Below are positions 40,701-55,700 of a DNA stretch of 64,000 bases, piece by piece. Numbering within the stretch: position 1 is the stretch's first letter; every line of letters begins with the position of its first letter. The translations under genes were made by a program, and so were the position numbers. A model generated the notes under the pieces. That model was not told where the DNA came from. It ran no database searches and saw only the letters and a list, made by a program, of their open reading frames with translations. This stretch comes from Dimorphilus gyrociliatus (lineage: Eukaryota; Annelida; Polychaeta; Dinophilidae), in NCBI GenBank assembly GCA_904063045.1, contig CAJFCJ010000004.1, positions 985,713 to 1,049,712 of the forward strand, read 5' to 3'.

Positions 40701-43700
40701 ATTGCCATTCAAGATCCTAAACTGAAAAATGATGCAGTGCTGCCGGAAAAAGCTGAATATAAAGCCCCAATGTCAACAGAAAAAGTTGAGGCAAAAGAGG
40801 GTACCTCTGTTATTGCAAAATCTAAACAAGACACTTCGATAGAAAAAGTAGATCGAGAAACCGATATTGATTTTATAGCACCTGAGCTAGAAAGTGGTAT
40901 TCTTTCATCAGAAAAGATCAGAGAGGAAGCAAGCGCAATTAAAGCTCAAGAGCCTGATCGCGAAACTGACTCCCAGTCGATAGTAATTCAAGGGGAGGGG
41001 AAAAATTTTCATGATATTGCAGAAAGTAATAGTGATAGAGATAGTTTTATAGAGGAGAGTAGTTCTCCATCAACAGAAAATGTTAGAGATGAAAAAAGTA
41101 TTACAAGTAAGAACAAACCTAACCAACAAGACAATACCTTATCGGTTGTAACTGACAAAAGTGATCGTATTGCTGAAGAATATATACAGGAAGATAGTTC
41201 TCTGCCAGCAGATAGGAATAAAATCGAAGGAAATATTTTCGACAATCAAGAATGTAAAGAAGAGAACAGGTCGACAGAAGTAACCATGGAAAAGAGTATT
41301 ATTGACACTAAAGAATGTGATGAAGGAGACATATCGATGTCTCAAGAAACAAGTAAATCAAATACTGTTGAATCTACTATTTCAAAGCCTCTAGTAAGAG
41401 AAAGTCCCGAAACTGTCACAGCTCGATCAGAACAGTATGGTATATCTAGGGAAAATCTCGCTCATGTTGCAGGCGAAGGAGAAGTCGATGAAAGTGAAAC
41501 AACTGAGCTATCTACTATAGACATACGCGATACAAATGTTGAATTAATACCTACAACTAAGCCAGGAGATGATAAGGAAGTTCAATCACCGACTATCATT
41601 TCCTCAACCGATCATCAGGAATTGACTATGGTGACTGATGTATCATGCGAAGGAGATAATAATAATACATTAGAAACCAACTTTCAGCAAGAAACAGAGA
41701 GTAGTAGCGAGAATGAGTCTGACGATGATTCAACCTCGAAAGATATAAATGACACAAATTATGAAAACAGTGATGATATTTTAGCGGACGATGAAATGGA
41801 ATTGGATGGATATGAGATTATTCAGCGACTATCTTCAATTGAAGAAGTTAGTGAGGAAGATATCGACGAACTCTCTCGACAAAGTGAAGGTTCAACATCT
41901 GCCAAGAAAGCAATTACAGATAGTTTTGGTGATATAGAGGATGATAGTGGCTTCAAAACTGGTGAAGTTAGCCTGCCAAAAGATGATGAATCTTGCACGG
42001 ACGATGAGTTTTCAAAGGAAAATTTAGACAGTGAATACGAGCCACAGTTGGAAGAAGCCTTGAATGACACATTTGAAGCTGAATCCGACTCGGTTGAGTC
42101 TCAAAATGAGTTTGTTGAGCCTGAAATAGTACTGTCAAACAGTGACAATGATACCAAAGTTGAAGGTGACAGTGATAAATCTTCTTACTACACGGCGTCT
42201 ACAACCAGTCTTGAAAAATGGTATTCAGCCGACGACTTAACTCCCGAAATGCTCAAAGGATCCATTTCAGAGGAATTTTTACCTTATTCATACGAAAGCG
42301 TGTTAATCAAAAGTCCTGTAGTTTATGACAGTTCAGAGACAGAATATTATACACCAGTCGCCTCGGAAGATGAATATGGTGAATGCACTATGGTTCTTCC
42401 CAAAACCAGATCTTCTGTGATCACGAAAGGGGACCTGGGTAGTTCTAGTGATGAAGATGTAACTCCTTGTCCTTCAGCAAATACGTCTCCCAAGAAAACT
42501 ATTTCAAGAGACATTGATAGCTCGGAAGAAGAGGTTTCTGATAGTGAATCTGTTATCTGTAGGCCTCTTGAAACGAAGGACCAAGAAATTACAGATGAAA
42601 ATTCTTCCAAGGAGCAACTGTTGGACGATCTTTCCACCTCAGCTGATGCTGTACATCCAGAGAGTCCGGGAAACGAACTCCTTACATTAGATGCTATAAC
42701 GAAACTCTCTGAAACGATTCAACCAACAACAGCGACATCTGCCACTGAACAGACGGATACAGAGAAATTAATAAATCGAAATATTGACAGCTCATGCAGA
42801 GCTCAGAATGAAAACATTGAACCGGTTAAGCCTCTCATGGAAGTTGAATTATCTGCGATTCAACAGGAAAGATCTTCAAATTTAGAGGGTAGTTCATGGT
42901 TGGCGAAATCGGCTCCTTGTTTGAGAGATTCTGATGAAAATGAACATTCTTTGAAGGAAGTTAAGCGTTTATCGCTTTCGGAATTATTTCTGAAATCTGC
43001 TGAAGAAGGAACAATTACAACAGATCCAATCTCTGGGGAAGTTCCTACTACTTTCTGTAAAGTAGTTCATTTTAAAGCTCCGGAACGTCGTACGAAAACT
43101 GCTTCGGAAGAAGGCGCAGAGGATAGTCCTACAGGTAGTACTATCTCTGCAAACGTAGCACCCTGTTCCGCTATTATAAAGGCTTCTTCGAATGACAACG
43201 AAAGAGAATCTATACCTGATAGTAATTCAACAAACTCTGACTTTGGAACTGAAACGCATGACGATAATCCAGAAAATATATATAAACATACTAAAGTGGA
43301 AGAAAATGACGAATCTAGTGATTCGGAATACTGGCCAGGACCGGATGAGGAGAAAAAGGAAAGTGAGGAGCTTAAAAAGTTAGATTATCCACCTTATGAT
43401 CCGGAGAGTCTTGAGAATTTAGATAAAACTTTATTATTTGAAGACCCACTTGATGTTGATGATCTCAAATCATCAGATGAGTCGGAAAAAGTTGTGATAA
43501 CAGATTATGATATAAAAAAGATCGGTAAACCTACGCCAGATGATCTAACGACTCTCGACAAAGAAATCATTGATTCAACTTGTTCAACTCCTGTAGAAGG
43601 AGATGTTGAATCGGAATTAATGCTTTCTCATACTAGGGTTGTTAATTTCAATGTTATGTCAGATTCAACGACGAATTCCGACGTGATAGAAAGTTATTCT

Positions 43701-46700
43701 GACCAAATGATTATAGAGTCCAAGTCATCTGAATTGAATGAGGAAGATAATACATCACGAAACGTTCATGTAATTGGCTTTCAACCGTCAGGGAAATTAA
43801 AAACTTCAGATGAACCGACCAAATCTAGCGAGAAAAAATTCGGTCCAGTTATTTTGGATTTAGAAGTCTCTCCAAGAAATAAGAATCAAAGGCTTTTATC
43901 AGAAAATTTATCGTCAGATTGTGATTCTAATAAAACACAAGCGTCAACAGCTGAATTAGAGACAAGAAGTTTACCGATGTCGGGTGATTCGGAGTACTCT
44001 GAAGCTAGTGTTGATAATCAGAGCATAATTATGGATCGCTATATTCTAAGTGATCTACCTTATGAAATATGTAACGAGATTGAGGCTGTCAGAGAGGAAT
44101 ATCTTAACAGAAATCCAGTTTTACAGAAATCTTTCTCAACCTCCGATATTTCGATTAAAACAATGGTAGCAGAAAGACGTCTCAGTCTCCAGGATCCTAT
44201 AATGGAGCACAGATCGACCTCAAAAGACAACATTTTTATATTACTTTTACCTGACAAAGAAGAACGAAGAGATTCTTATGAATCTACAAGTATCAGCTAT
44301 ACAGTTCCAGTTTTTGAACGATCGGCCAGTGCTGATACCCTAAAAATCATTCATCCCGATAGATATAAAAGACAATCAAGATCTCTAGAAAATATACCCC
44401 CACCTGAGGACGATATGACAGCTGACGATGTTTTTGCCGAAAGCCGTCGTCTAATGGAAAAAGATACAGAAGAAGATACTTTGAAAGAAGGTGAACCTGA
44501 AGAAATTGTTGGAGCAGCTCCTAAAAGAGTCAGTTGGGCCGACCTCCTCCAAAATGAAACGACAGATAAAAAGAGTGTCAAGTCATCAGTAGTCCCTTTG
44601 CTATCGTCTTTAGCTAAAGAGAAAATAAACCCAAATTTGTCAGCTGAAAACGAAGAAAACTTGTTTGAAGGAAAATTAGAAGAGGACCAAGAGCTAGATA
44701 ACTCATCACGAGACAATAAAGAGTACAGCACACTAAAATCCGAAATTAAAGATAGTAGAGATGAAACAGAGGATAATAATACTGACAAACTCCAACAAGG
44801 AAAAGATTCAGAATCTTTAGATACGATAATAGCTCACTCACAGGATCTCGAAAACCTTGATAATGCTAGTATCAGTAGCACTGATGACGATTACGTTCTT
44901 CAAATACAACTATCAGAATCAAGTGAAAGTACAAGTTTACAAATACCAGAAAATAATTCAACCGACGAAGAAAGTGCAACGGATGCTGAAATTTCCACAC
45001 CTGAATTGGAAACTATTGTCCTTAGTCATCCAAAAACCGACAATCAGTCAGTAGCTCAAGAAGAATTCGAAAACAAAATTTCCGACGAAACTACAACGAA
45101 GAAAGAGAAATATCAAGTATATAAAGGTGATTTTCAGAGTAAATATTTAGAATTAAAAGAAATTGAGAGCAAAGAGACGGCTTTAGGCGAATTGGATGAA
45201 ACATTGAGCGTATGTGGCGAAGAAGAAATTCAGCTAGAACAGACAGAAAATACAAAACAGTTATTGACAGAAGAACCAATAACTAAAGAAACAGATGATA
45301 TCGAGTCCCAAGAAAAAGTTACATCTTCCCTGCAAACTGAAACAAAGAAAGAAGAAAAACAAGGAGATGCGGAACAATTAGAGGACAGTAAGACCACTAC
45401 AGAAATTTCTGAAGAAGAAACTAATTCGAAATCAGTGGAAAAAGAGGAAGATACCACTGGATTGACAGCAAGTGAAAATGAAAAAATAACTTATGAAGAG
45501 GAACTTGAAATTGATGAAGTAGGCGACGCTGAGGAAACAGCGGAGAAAACAAAAAAATTGCATAGTGATGAAGAAATAGGTGATGATAAAGAACTATTGG
45601 TGAGAACGGAAGAATTGCCAAGTAATCAAGAAAGAGAAACCGAAAACTCACAAGAAACGAAACAAATTATTACTGCTGAATGCGAAGCTTCTGCTTCCGA
45701 TAAAAATGAAGAAACTAAAGAAAAGTCGCCAGAGCAAGATTCTTCCATCAATATCACAGTTGCAAAGGATGATAATACCTCATATGAAAAGGTAATTTCT
45801 AACATCCATAATGATGATATTGCCACAAACACAGACATTACGACTATACTGGTAAGCCAACATCAAGAAGAAGGACAAGAAAGCGCACAAGAAATAGGAA
45901 AGAGCGATGAAATTCCAGAAATTTCAGAAGGAAAAGATAATTTAGAGTTTGAAGAAGGAGTAACACCAACGATGAGAAGAAAAACAAAGAAAGAAGAAAG
46001 ATACGACGACACTGAACAGTGTGAGGACATTAAGACAACTACAGAAATTTCCGAAGAAGAAACCAATTTGAAATCAGTGGAAAAAGAGGAAGATGCTACT
46101 GGATCAACAAGCGAAAATGAAAGATTATCTAATGAAGAGGAAATTGAAATTGATGAAATATCCAACGCCGGAGAAACAGCGGACCAAACAAAAGACTTGC
46201 ATAGTGATGAAGTAATATGTGATGATAAAGAACAATTGGTGAGAACGGAAGAATTGCCAAGTAATCAAGAAAGAGAAACCGAAAACTCACAAGAAACGAA
46301 ACAAATTATTACTGCTGAATGCGAAGCTTCTGCTTCCGATAAAAATGAAGAAACTAAAGAAAAGTCGCCAGAGCAAGATTCTTCCATCAATATCACAGTT
46401 GCAAAGGATGATAATACCTCATATGAAAAGGTAATTTCTAACATCCATAATGATGATATTGCCACAAACACAGACATTACGACTATACTGGTAAGCCAAC
46501 ATCAAGAAGAAGGACAAGAAAGCGCACAAGAAATAGGAAAGAGCGATGAAATTCCAGAAATTTCAGAAGGAAAAGATAATTTAGAGTTTGAAGGAGTAAC
46601 ACCAACGATGAAAAGAGAAACAAAGAAAGAAGAAAGATATGAAGATACAGAACAATTAGAGGACACTAAGACAACAACAGAAATTTCCGAAGAAGAAACC

Positions 46701-49700
46701 AATTTGAAATCAGTGGAAAAAGAGGAAGATACTGCTGGATCAACAACAAGCGAAAATGAAAAATTATCTACTAAAGAAGAAATTGAAATTGATGAAATAA
46801 GCGACGCAAGAGAAACAGCGGAAAAAACCAAAGACTTGCATAGTGATCAAGAAATAGATGATGATAGAGAACAAGTGGTGAGACGAAAAGAATTACCAAT
46901 TAAACAAGACATAGAAAGCGAAACACCAGAAGAAACGAAACAAGCTCTTATTGCTGAATGTGAAGCTTCAGTTTCCGATAATAACGAAGATACTGACGAA
47001 GAGTCAACACAGCAAGATTCTTCCATCAATGTCACGGATGTAAAGGATGATACTATCTCTGATGAGAAAGTAACTCCTAACATTCGTAAAAATAAAAAGA
47101 CTGCTGAAGAGTCACCACAGGAAGATTCTTCCATCAATGTCACAGCTGTAAAAGATGACACAAATTCGCAGAAAAATGTTATGTCTAACATCGATAATAA
47201 TAATATAGTAACAAACATAGAAATGACGCCTATTCAGGTAGGCGAACTAGAAGAAAAAAGACACGAAGACTTTGAAGATGCAGGAAAGCACGACCAAATT
47301 CTAGAAATTTCAGAGGAACAAGATAATTTGGAGTCTGAAGAAAAAGTCACACCTTCTGAGCAAAACGAAACAAAGAAAGAAGAAAGATATGAAGAGATAG
47401 AAAAATCGGAAGATAATAGGATTACTATAGATACTGCTGGATCAACAACAAGCGAAAATGAAAAATTATCTGCTAAAGAAGAAATTGAAATTGATGAAAT
47501 AGGCAACGCTGAGAAAAAAGCGGAAAAAACAAAAGAATTGCTTAATAATCAAGAAATAGAAAGCGAAACACCAGAAGAAACTAAACCAATTCTTACAGCT
47601 GAATATGAAACTTCTGTTTCCGATAAAAATGAAGATACTACTGAAGAATCACCACTGCAGGATTCTTCCATTAATGTCACAGATGTAAAGGGTGATACTA
47701 TCTCTGATGAGAAGGTACCTCCTAACATTGATAATGATAATATTGTAACCGGCACAGAGGTTACACCTATATTGGTAGGTGAACTACAAGAAGACGGACA
47801 GGAAGACTCAGAACAAACGGAAAAAAGTGATGAAATTCTAGATATACCCAAAGAAAAAGATAATTTAGCGTATGATGAAAAAGTCACACCTTCTGCGCAG
47901 TACGAAGCAAAGAAAGAAGAAAAAGAAGAACACACAGAACAATCAGAGGACAGTAAAATAACTGCAGAAATTCCCGAAGAAGAAACCAATTTGAAATCAG
48001 TGGAAAGTGAGGAAGACACTACTGGATCAACAACAAGCGAAAATGAAAGATTGTCTAATGAAGAGGAAATTGAAATTGATGAAATAAGCGAAGAAAAAGA
48101 AACAGCGGACAGGTTAAAAGAATTACCTGTTAGTCAAGAAGTAGGTGAGAAAGAAAAGGTGGAGAGAGCAAAAGAATTACTAAGTAATCAAGAAACAGAA
48201 AGCGAAAAACGAGAAGAAACGAAACAAACTCCTACTACTGAATGCGAAACTTCTGTTTCGGATAATAACGAAGATACTGGCGAAGAATCAACACAGCAAG
48301 ATTTTTCCATCAATGTCACAGATGTAAAGGATGATACTATCTCTGATGAGAAAGTAACTACTAACGTTCGTAATGATGGTACTGTCACGAGCACAGAAGT
48401 TACACGTATATCGTTAAGGGAACTACAAGAAGATGGACTGGAAGACTCGGAACAAACGGAAGAAAGTAATGAAATTCCAGAAGGAAAAGATAGTTTGGAA
48501 TTGAGAGAAAAAGAAAAGACTACAAGCGCAACAACGTCGAAATTTTCTGTGAATAATGAAGCAAAAGTAGTTGAATTTCAAATTAGGGAAGAGACCGTAG
48601 AGGAACAAGATAACTTGGAATTTGAAGCCGAAGAAGAGGAAATGTTCAAATTAATAACCAATACAAGTGATAATTTACCTATTGAAACCAAGATTTCCTA
48701 TGAATTGAAAGAAAAAGATGGTAAAGATTTTGTTGAGGAATCGTCAAAATCATCGGAAGAACACATGGAAACAGAAGAATGCATATCTGTCGTCTCTCAT
48801 GGAAATGAACATTCTAATGAAGACTCATTGATACAAGTTTCTACTACTAATGTTGTGGATGTGAAGTTTGACGAAATTCTTGGTGATGGAACAGTTCTTC
48901 ACCTAGATTATGATAATATTAAAACACAATTAGAAGATATCCCAGCTTCAAGAGGCCAAATAGATGAAAATATCACGGATGATGAAAGAAGTTTAGGGAA
49001 ATGCGAAAGAACTTTGGAAAGGAATGATAATGTGAAAGCTGAGGAAAAAGGTGAAGATATTGAAGGTAAAGAAGGGCTTGGAATGATAGAAATAGATTCT
49101 GGAGCAGAGGAAAGAGACAAAGTAATAGATAAGCAAGATGTATTAAAGAGAGAAAAGGGAAATAATGATGGTTTGAAGACGAATGATGAAGACTTTCAAG
49201 ACGATGACTCTGAAATATCAGAAAGAAAAGAAGAGACTTCTGAACTGACTAGTATTGCAAAGGAATATCTTCTTATTGATGATGAAAACAAACTTGAAAT
49301 GGAACAAGTTGAAGATGTTGATGAAAGCAATAAAGTATCAACATTACCTGACCGCGAAGAATCAAAATTAGAAACTCCAGCAGAAAGAAAGGAAGTTATG
49401 TCTGATAAGGGCACAACTCTTCTTTCTGATATTCAAGGGTATAATATTGAAGTTTCAGAGAAAGAAGACTCTGTTAATATAGAGAAAGATATGAAAACTA
49501 ATAACACTCTTGATGAAGAAGCAATTCGTCGTTCTAATGACGATAAGGATATGCTAGAATCTGAAGACTTACCCAGTGTGAAACATGAAACAAAAGAAAA
49601 TATTGATAAAGATGATGAAAAGCTAATGGAGAGTCGTGAAAATACAGAAAGCATAGATAACTTGAAAAAATCGGATGAAAGAGAAAGGGAAATATTTGAC

Positions 49701-52700
49701 TCGACAAGTAGCCAAAGTGAAAACTTTCAAACTGAAGCGGCAGATAAACATGAAACAAAAGAAGAAGCTGTGGAACAAGTTGATGAAAAGTTTGAATTTT
49801 CGTATGATTACGAAATAGAATCTGAGAAACGAGAAGAAATAAAAGAATTAGCACCTGATGAAAGCGAAGCAATTACCTCTGAAGGAGTTGAGCAAATTAA
49901 TAAAGATGAAGAAACACTAGGTTCTATTAGTAATGTTAGAGATATGAAAAGTGATATTGAAGACGATGACTCTGAAAATGTCTTTAATACTAATAATGAT
50001 AGTATTTCCACAAAATTAGAAGATCTGGCTAGTGTACGAAGTAAAACAGGGGAAGAAAAAGAAGAAGAAATGGAAAAGAATGAAGAAACCTCAGATGAAG
50101 AAAATAACTCGGAATTAGAAGAAAAAGACAAAGAATTACCAAAATCGACAACTAGTGATAAAGAAAACTCTTCCATGGCTGTTGCAGATAAATCACAAAT
50201 GGGTGAGGCGAATGAAGTTAAAAAACCAGTTGACAAAGAATTACAATTACCTGACAATCAAGATTTAAAATCAGAGAAATTAGAAATTACGAAGGAAAAG
50301 TCAACAGAGGAATACAAAACAATTGTTTCCGACACTAAAGATGATATTAATGAAGATTTAGAAACAACAAATCCTAACACCAATGTTGTGGATGTGAAAG
50401 GTTATAGTACTTCTGATGAAAAAACAGTTGCTCATACCGCTAGTGATAACGTTGCACTACAATCAGCTGATGAATCTAATGCGAGAAGCGAATCAAGGGT
50501 AGACGAAAGAAAAGGCAAAAAGGAGCATTCGGAAGCGAGTGAAGAATTTTCAGAAATTTTGGAAGAAGATAATTTGGAGTCAGGAGAAAAAGAAACATAT
50601 ACGACTGAAACAGCAACGAATGAAAAAGAAAATTTTCTTACAGACCTTGAAGATGAGTCTAAAATAAGGGAAATAGAGAATGCTGCGGAACAAGTTGCCA
50701 AAGCAGCAGAAGTATCTTATGGTCGAGAAATAGAACCAGAAGAATCAAAAGAACTACAAATTGTAACAGATGAAATTTCCGATGGAAACCAGCAGATTAA
50801 TAATGATTTAGCACTTCGAGATTCTACTGGCATTGTAAAAGATTTACAGACTCACAATATCCTTGATGAAGAATTTGTTCTTACCGACGACGATAATATT
50901 CCAATAAAATCAGAAGATATGCCAAAAGTGGAAGAAGGAGAGATACATGAAAAAGTGGAAACAAGACGTGAAATTGTGGAAAGAGAAGACAATTTGATAT
51001 CGGAAGAAAGAGAAAGAAATATCATCGAGTCGACAGCGAATGAAAGAGAGAGTCAGTCTATTATATCTAAAGATGAGCCTAAAAGAAGGGAAATAGAATT
51101 TGCTAAGGAATCAGTTGGTAAAGTACTGGATTTACCCGATGAATATAAAATAAAGTCAGAAGAAACCGAGAAAGTTTCAACTGATGAAGATTCGATAGTA
51201 CAATATCCTATAGAGGAAAATATCTCTGCACTAAATGAAGTAGAGAAGCCAGGAGAAATTTATCACATTGAGACTTCAAAAATAAAAGATTCCGAAGAAT
51301 CAGCTATCGATAGCGATAAAACCGAAATCGAAGGAAAGTCAGGCGAAATAGCTGAAGGAGGAGGTAAAGAAAAAGGATTAGAAACTAAAGATGCTTCTGT
51401 TGAAGAGATAGATCAAAAAATAGAATCTGAAGAAACAGCAGAAATTATAGATGAGGAAATGGAAATAGCTGTTCCCAACTTAACAGGATCTAATGGTGAG
51501 GACTCCGAAACTGAATATTGTGCTAGCAATGCTTCTGTAGTAGAAAATATTTGTGACGAAAGTGTTAAACGAGAAATAAACGTTTCTTCACCCACCGAAG
51601 GAGTTGCCACACATTTAAAGGTAAAGCATCTTGAAGATGATTTATTTGCAAAGGACAGCGAACCATCTCTAACTGAAGAAACACAGAAGGAAAATGTTAC
51701 CTTCGAAATTGATAGTGCATATGATTCAAAGGCTGATAGCGTAATTAATGACTCATCTCTGGCTTGTATACGGGAAGAAGAGAATGAACCAGAGCAAAAG
51801 TCGGAAGCAGCACTTTCAATTGATGAATCTATTCCTGCAATGTCAATATTGAACACAGAGGATTCAGAAGAAACATCATCTATGTCTGAGTTACAATCAA
51901 ATTATAAAGATTCACAAAACAGAGAAGTTTATAAATATGAAGATACTGATGAAGCGAAACTAGAGCCCGTTTCAGCTACAAGAATATCTGAACAGGAATC
52001 TCTCTTACCTACAACACAAACTGAAAATATTCCGTCTCTACACATATCTGATTCTGAGTTAGTTGCTCAATACTCTTCATCAAATATTGAACAACAACCC
52101 GCTGTTGAACAAACAAAGACATCAAACCTTAGTGAATCCTATAAAACTAACACAGACTCTGATAAAATAGAAAACGAAGAAGAAGAAACGTTTGAAGATG
52201 CTTTATCAGAAGTTTCCGCGGATAAAACAATACGAAGAACCAAAGATGATGACAAAGATTATCACATTAGTGACAACGATGACGATAATAACGATGATGA
52301 TAAGAAAGATAATGACAATGAATTCGAAATAATTCAAAAATCCTCTTCTTTGGAACCTTCTTCGATTGAAACATTTTCTAGTGTTAGAGATACAAGCGGA
52401 GACACAAATTTCACGGAGGAAGTAGGCGTATCAAATGAACAAGAGAGCCCTGAAAACATAACAGACTTATCTGATCAATCTGTAAAATCAAAAGTTGATG
52501 CAAAAGAAAAGGAAGACAAAACGGACGAAGAGCCCCTAACGTCAGGAAACACTTTGGAATTTTCTTCCATGAAAAATTCTGTACTACAGCCTGAATCAAA
52601 GCTAGAAAACTTTCCAATTGAAAGTACTAGAGCTATTGTTGATTCAATTTCATCTGATATAACAGAAGGCATTGTTACTCAAACAAAAATGTCAGACGAT

Positions 52701-55700
52701 GAAGTAGTTACATCGAAAGCTACAGATTTTTCAGAAGTCGAGATCGAAGGAGAAAGAGAAATGAGTAAAACTTCATCGACAGAATTTGGTGAGCTTGAGA
52801 GCGAACAACTAAATGCTGATGCTACATCTAGAAAGACGGAATTTGTTGTTTTAGTAGCAAATAACAATAAACGCGATCCTTCTTTGGTAGAAGAAGCGCA
52901 GGAGAGTACAATGACATCTTTTGATGGAAATATCGATAATAATAGTAACATCAATAATAATAACAATAACAATAACTTAAATTTCGAAGTCCAAGGAGAA
53001 GAAACAAACATTAAAGCTCTGTCTTTCGTAGAAAAAGAGGATCAAGAGTTTGTTCAGCTAGATTCTATCACAAAAAGCTCTTGTAAAGACAATGATGATA
53101 TGGTTACAGCTGAACACTTACAAGACACAAATCAAAATGTTCCTGAATCAGTCTTGGAGGCCACAATCGAACAACCACAAATTTTGCGTGACGAAAACGA
53201 ATCGTCAATGCATGTTCAAGAAAATCTGTTAGAAGAGCATAAGACACTTCTGCATGACGAATTAAGCATAAGTCAAGAGGCAAACAGGCAACAAGTTAAA
53301 CCAACAGAAGTAGGAGATTCATACAAAGACAGTTCCATTGATCTTCAACAGGAAGATGAAAATGTCAGTGAGAAAAAGAAAGGTATAACTCGAGAATTAA
53401 TTTTTGCACAAGATCCACTAAGTGGTGATAAAAAACATGAGGGTGGTGAATCAGACGCTAAATCAGATATAATACCTGAGCTAAAATATGGTCCTAACGA
53501 CAAACAACCTGTTTTGAATATAAGTAAAAATGTTTCAAATAAAAGAGAAAGTTTACTGATGGAAGATGAAGAAGGAACAGTATCTGCTTCTTTAACGACC
53601 GAGGAAAAAGTTACATCTTCTGAAAAAGAGGATAGTAATCTAACAAAACATCCTCTTGATATTATGAAGAATGACAATGAACAATCACAAGAAACTAAAG
53701 ACAAAAGTAACGATGACAAGAGTAAAGAGGGAAAACTATCGACTGACCAAGAAAATCAAACAGAATATTTGAAACAAATCGACGACTCTGCTGCTAGTAT
53801 TGCTGGTGCTCACTCAGAGGATAAAACTCATAATGTCGCAAATGTGACCAAACAGGAACAACAGGAAGACTTCTTGAGCACGAAGCCAAAGGAATTGTTT
53901 AGAGAAATTGAAAGAATTTCTGAAAATGAGAACGAGGATGGTATAGAAAACAAAAATGTGGAGGTTATGAAAGAAAGCAAAGAGCAATCAAATGATAATG
54001 AAAATAATTCCTGTGATCAATTAGCAATCGACCAGGAACTCGCACTAGAAGAAGCCACTGAAATCTCTGAAACAATCAAAGAACATTACATTGAAACTAC
54101 AACGAAACAAGAGAAAGGTGAATCACAGAAAAAAGATTCTGAAAGCGAAAATATTATGTCAGAAGAGATTGATAGCAACTCCGGAGATTCGATGGAAGAT
54201 ATAAATATAGATTTGCAACAAACACGTGAAAATATTGAATTAAAAGAAAACGATGACACTAAACTGAATACCAATGAACAAGACCAAATATCTTCATATC
54301 AAATAGCCCAGTCAGATGTAGTAAAACCTGATTCGATTGATGAAATTCCTTCTGATAAAGAAGATACTACTAATGAAAACTCGAAAATAAAGGAATATTC
54401 TAGTAGTGTTAGTGATACGGAAATTGGACATAACCTTGCAGAAGAATCTACCTCAAATATTGCTGACATCAAAGTACAAACCGAACCAACAGAAATTTCT
54501 TCTTCGAAAAACGACACAACGGAAAAAGAATTACAAATAAATAAATTAGCATCAAGAGAACATAATAATTTGCAATTAGACAAAAAAGAAAAAGAATTAG
54601 CTGCATCAAAAACCGAAGCAAAACAGAATCTGCCTACTGAGGATGAAGATAAGCATAAAACGAAAGACAATATAGAATCACTTGCCAAGACACCGACAGA
54701 ATGTGACGATGCAGAAATAGTCCCAGAAATGTCAGCAGGAGAGAAGCAAATTATATCAGATCAATGCGAAATTGTAGATAACCCTCTTGATGAAGCTATG
54801 GAAGTTTCTGCTGGTAATACAATCGACTTCAAAAGTGACGCTACCTTTGAAGTAGAACCCAGTTTCCACACTGATAGTCACGATATTACAAAACAAAGAG
54901 AGATTATTCCAAATGTGAGAAACCAAACAAAAGAAAACATTGGAAACGATAAAGGACAAATGGATAAACCTGATGAAATTTTGGAAAAGCAAGATAATTT
55001 GGAATCACAGGAAAGTGAAGAAAATATTGCTGGATCAGCAACAAGCCAAAACGAAAAACTATCCGATGAAGCACAAATTGAAATTAAAGAACTAGGCGAT
55101 GCTAGACAGCAAGCGAAGAAGACGATAGAATTAACTAGTAAACAAGAAATAGAAAACGAAAAACCAGAAGAGACACAACAAATTATTACTGCTGAATATG
55201 AAGCTTCTGTTTTCGATAAAAATGAAGATTCTGACGAAAAATCACCACAGCAAGATTCCTCCATTAATGTCACAGATGTAAAAGATGATAATACCTCTGA
55301 TGAGAAAGTAATTTCTAACATCGATAATAATGATATTGCTACAAACGCAGAAATTACGACTATACTTGTAAGCCAACAAGAAGAAGAAGGACATGAAAGC
55401 GCACAAGAAATAGGAAAGAGCGATGAAATTCCAGAAATTTCAGAAGAAGAAGATAATTTAGAGTTTGAAGAAGGAGTAACACCAACGATGAGAAGAGAAA
55501 CAAAGAATGAAGGAAGATACGATAACACTGAACATGCTGAGGACATTAAGTCAACTATAGAAATTTCCGAATTAGAAACCAAGTCTAAATCAGTGGAAAG
55601 CGAGGAAAATACTACTGGGTCAACAACAAGCGAAAATGAAAGATTATCTAATGAAGAGGAAATTGAAATCGATGAAATAAGCGAAGCAAAAGAAACAGCG

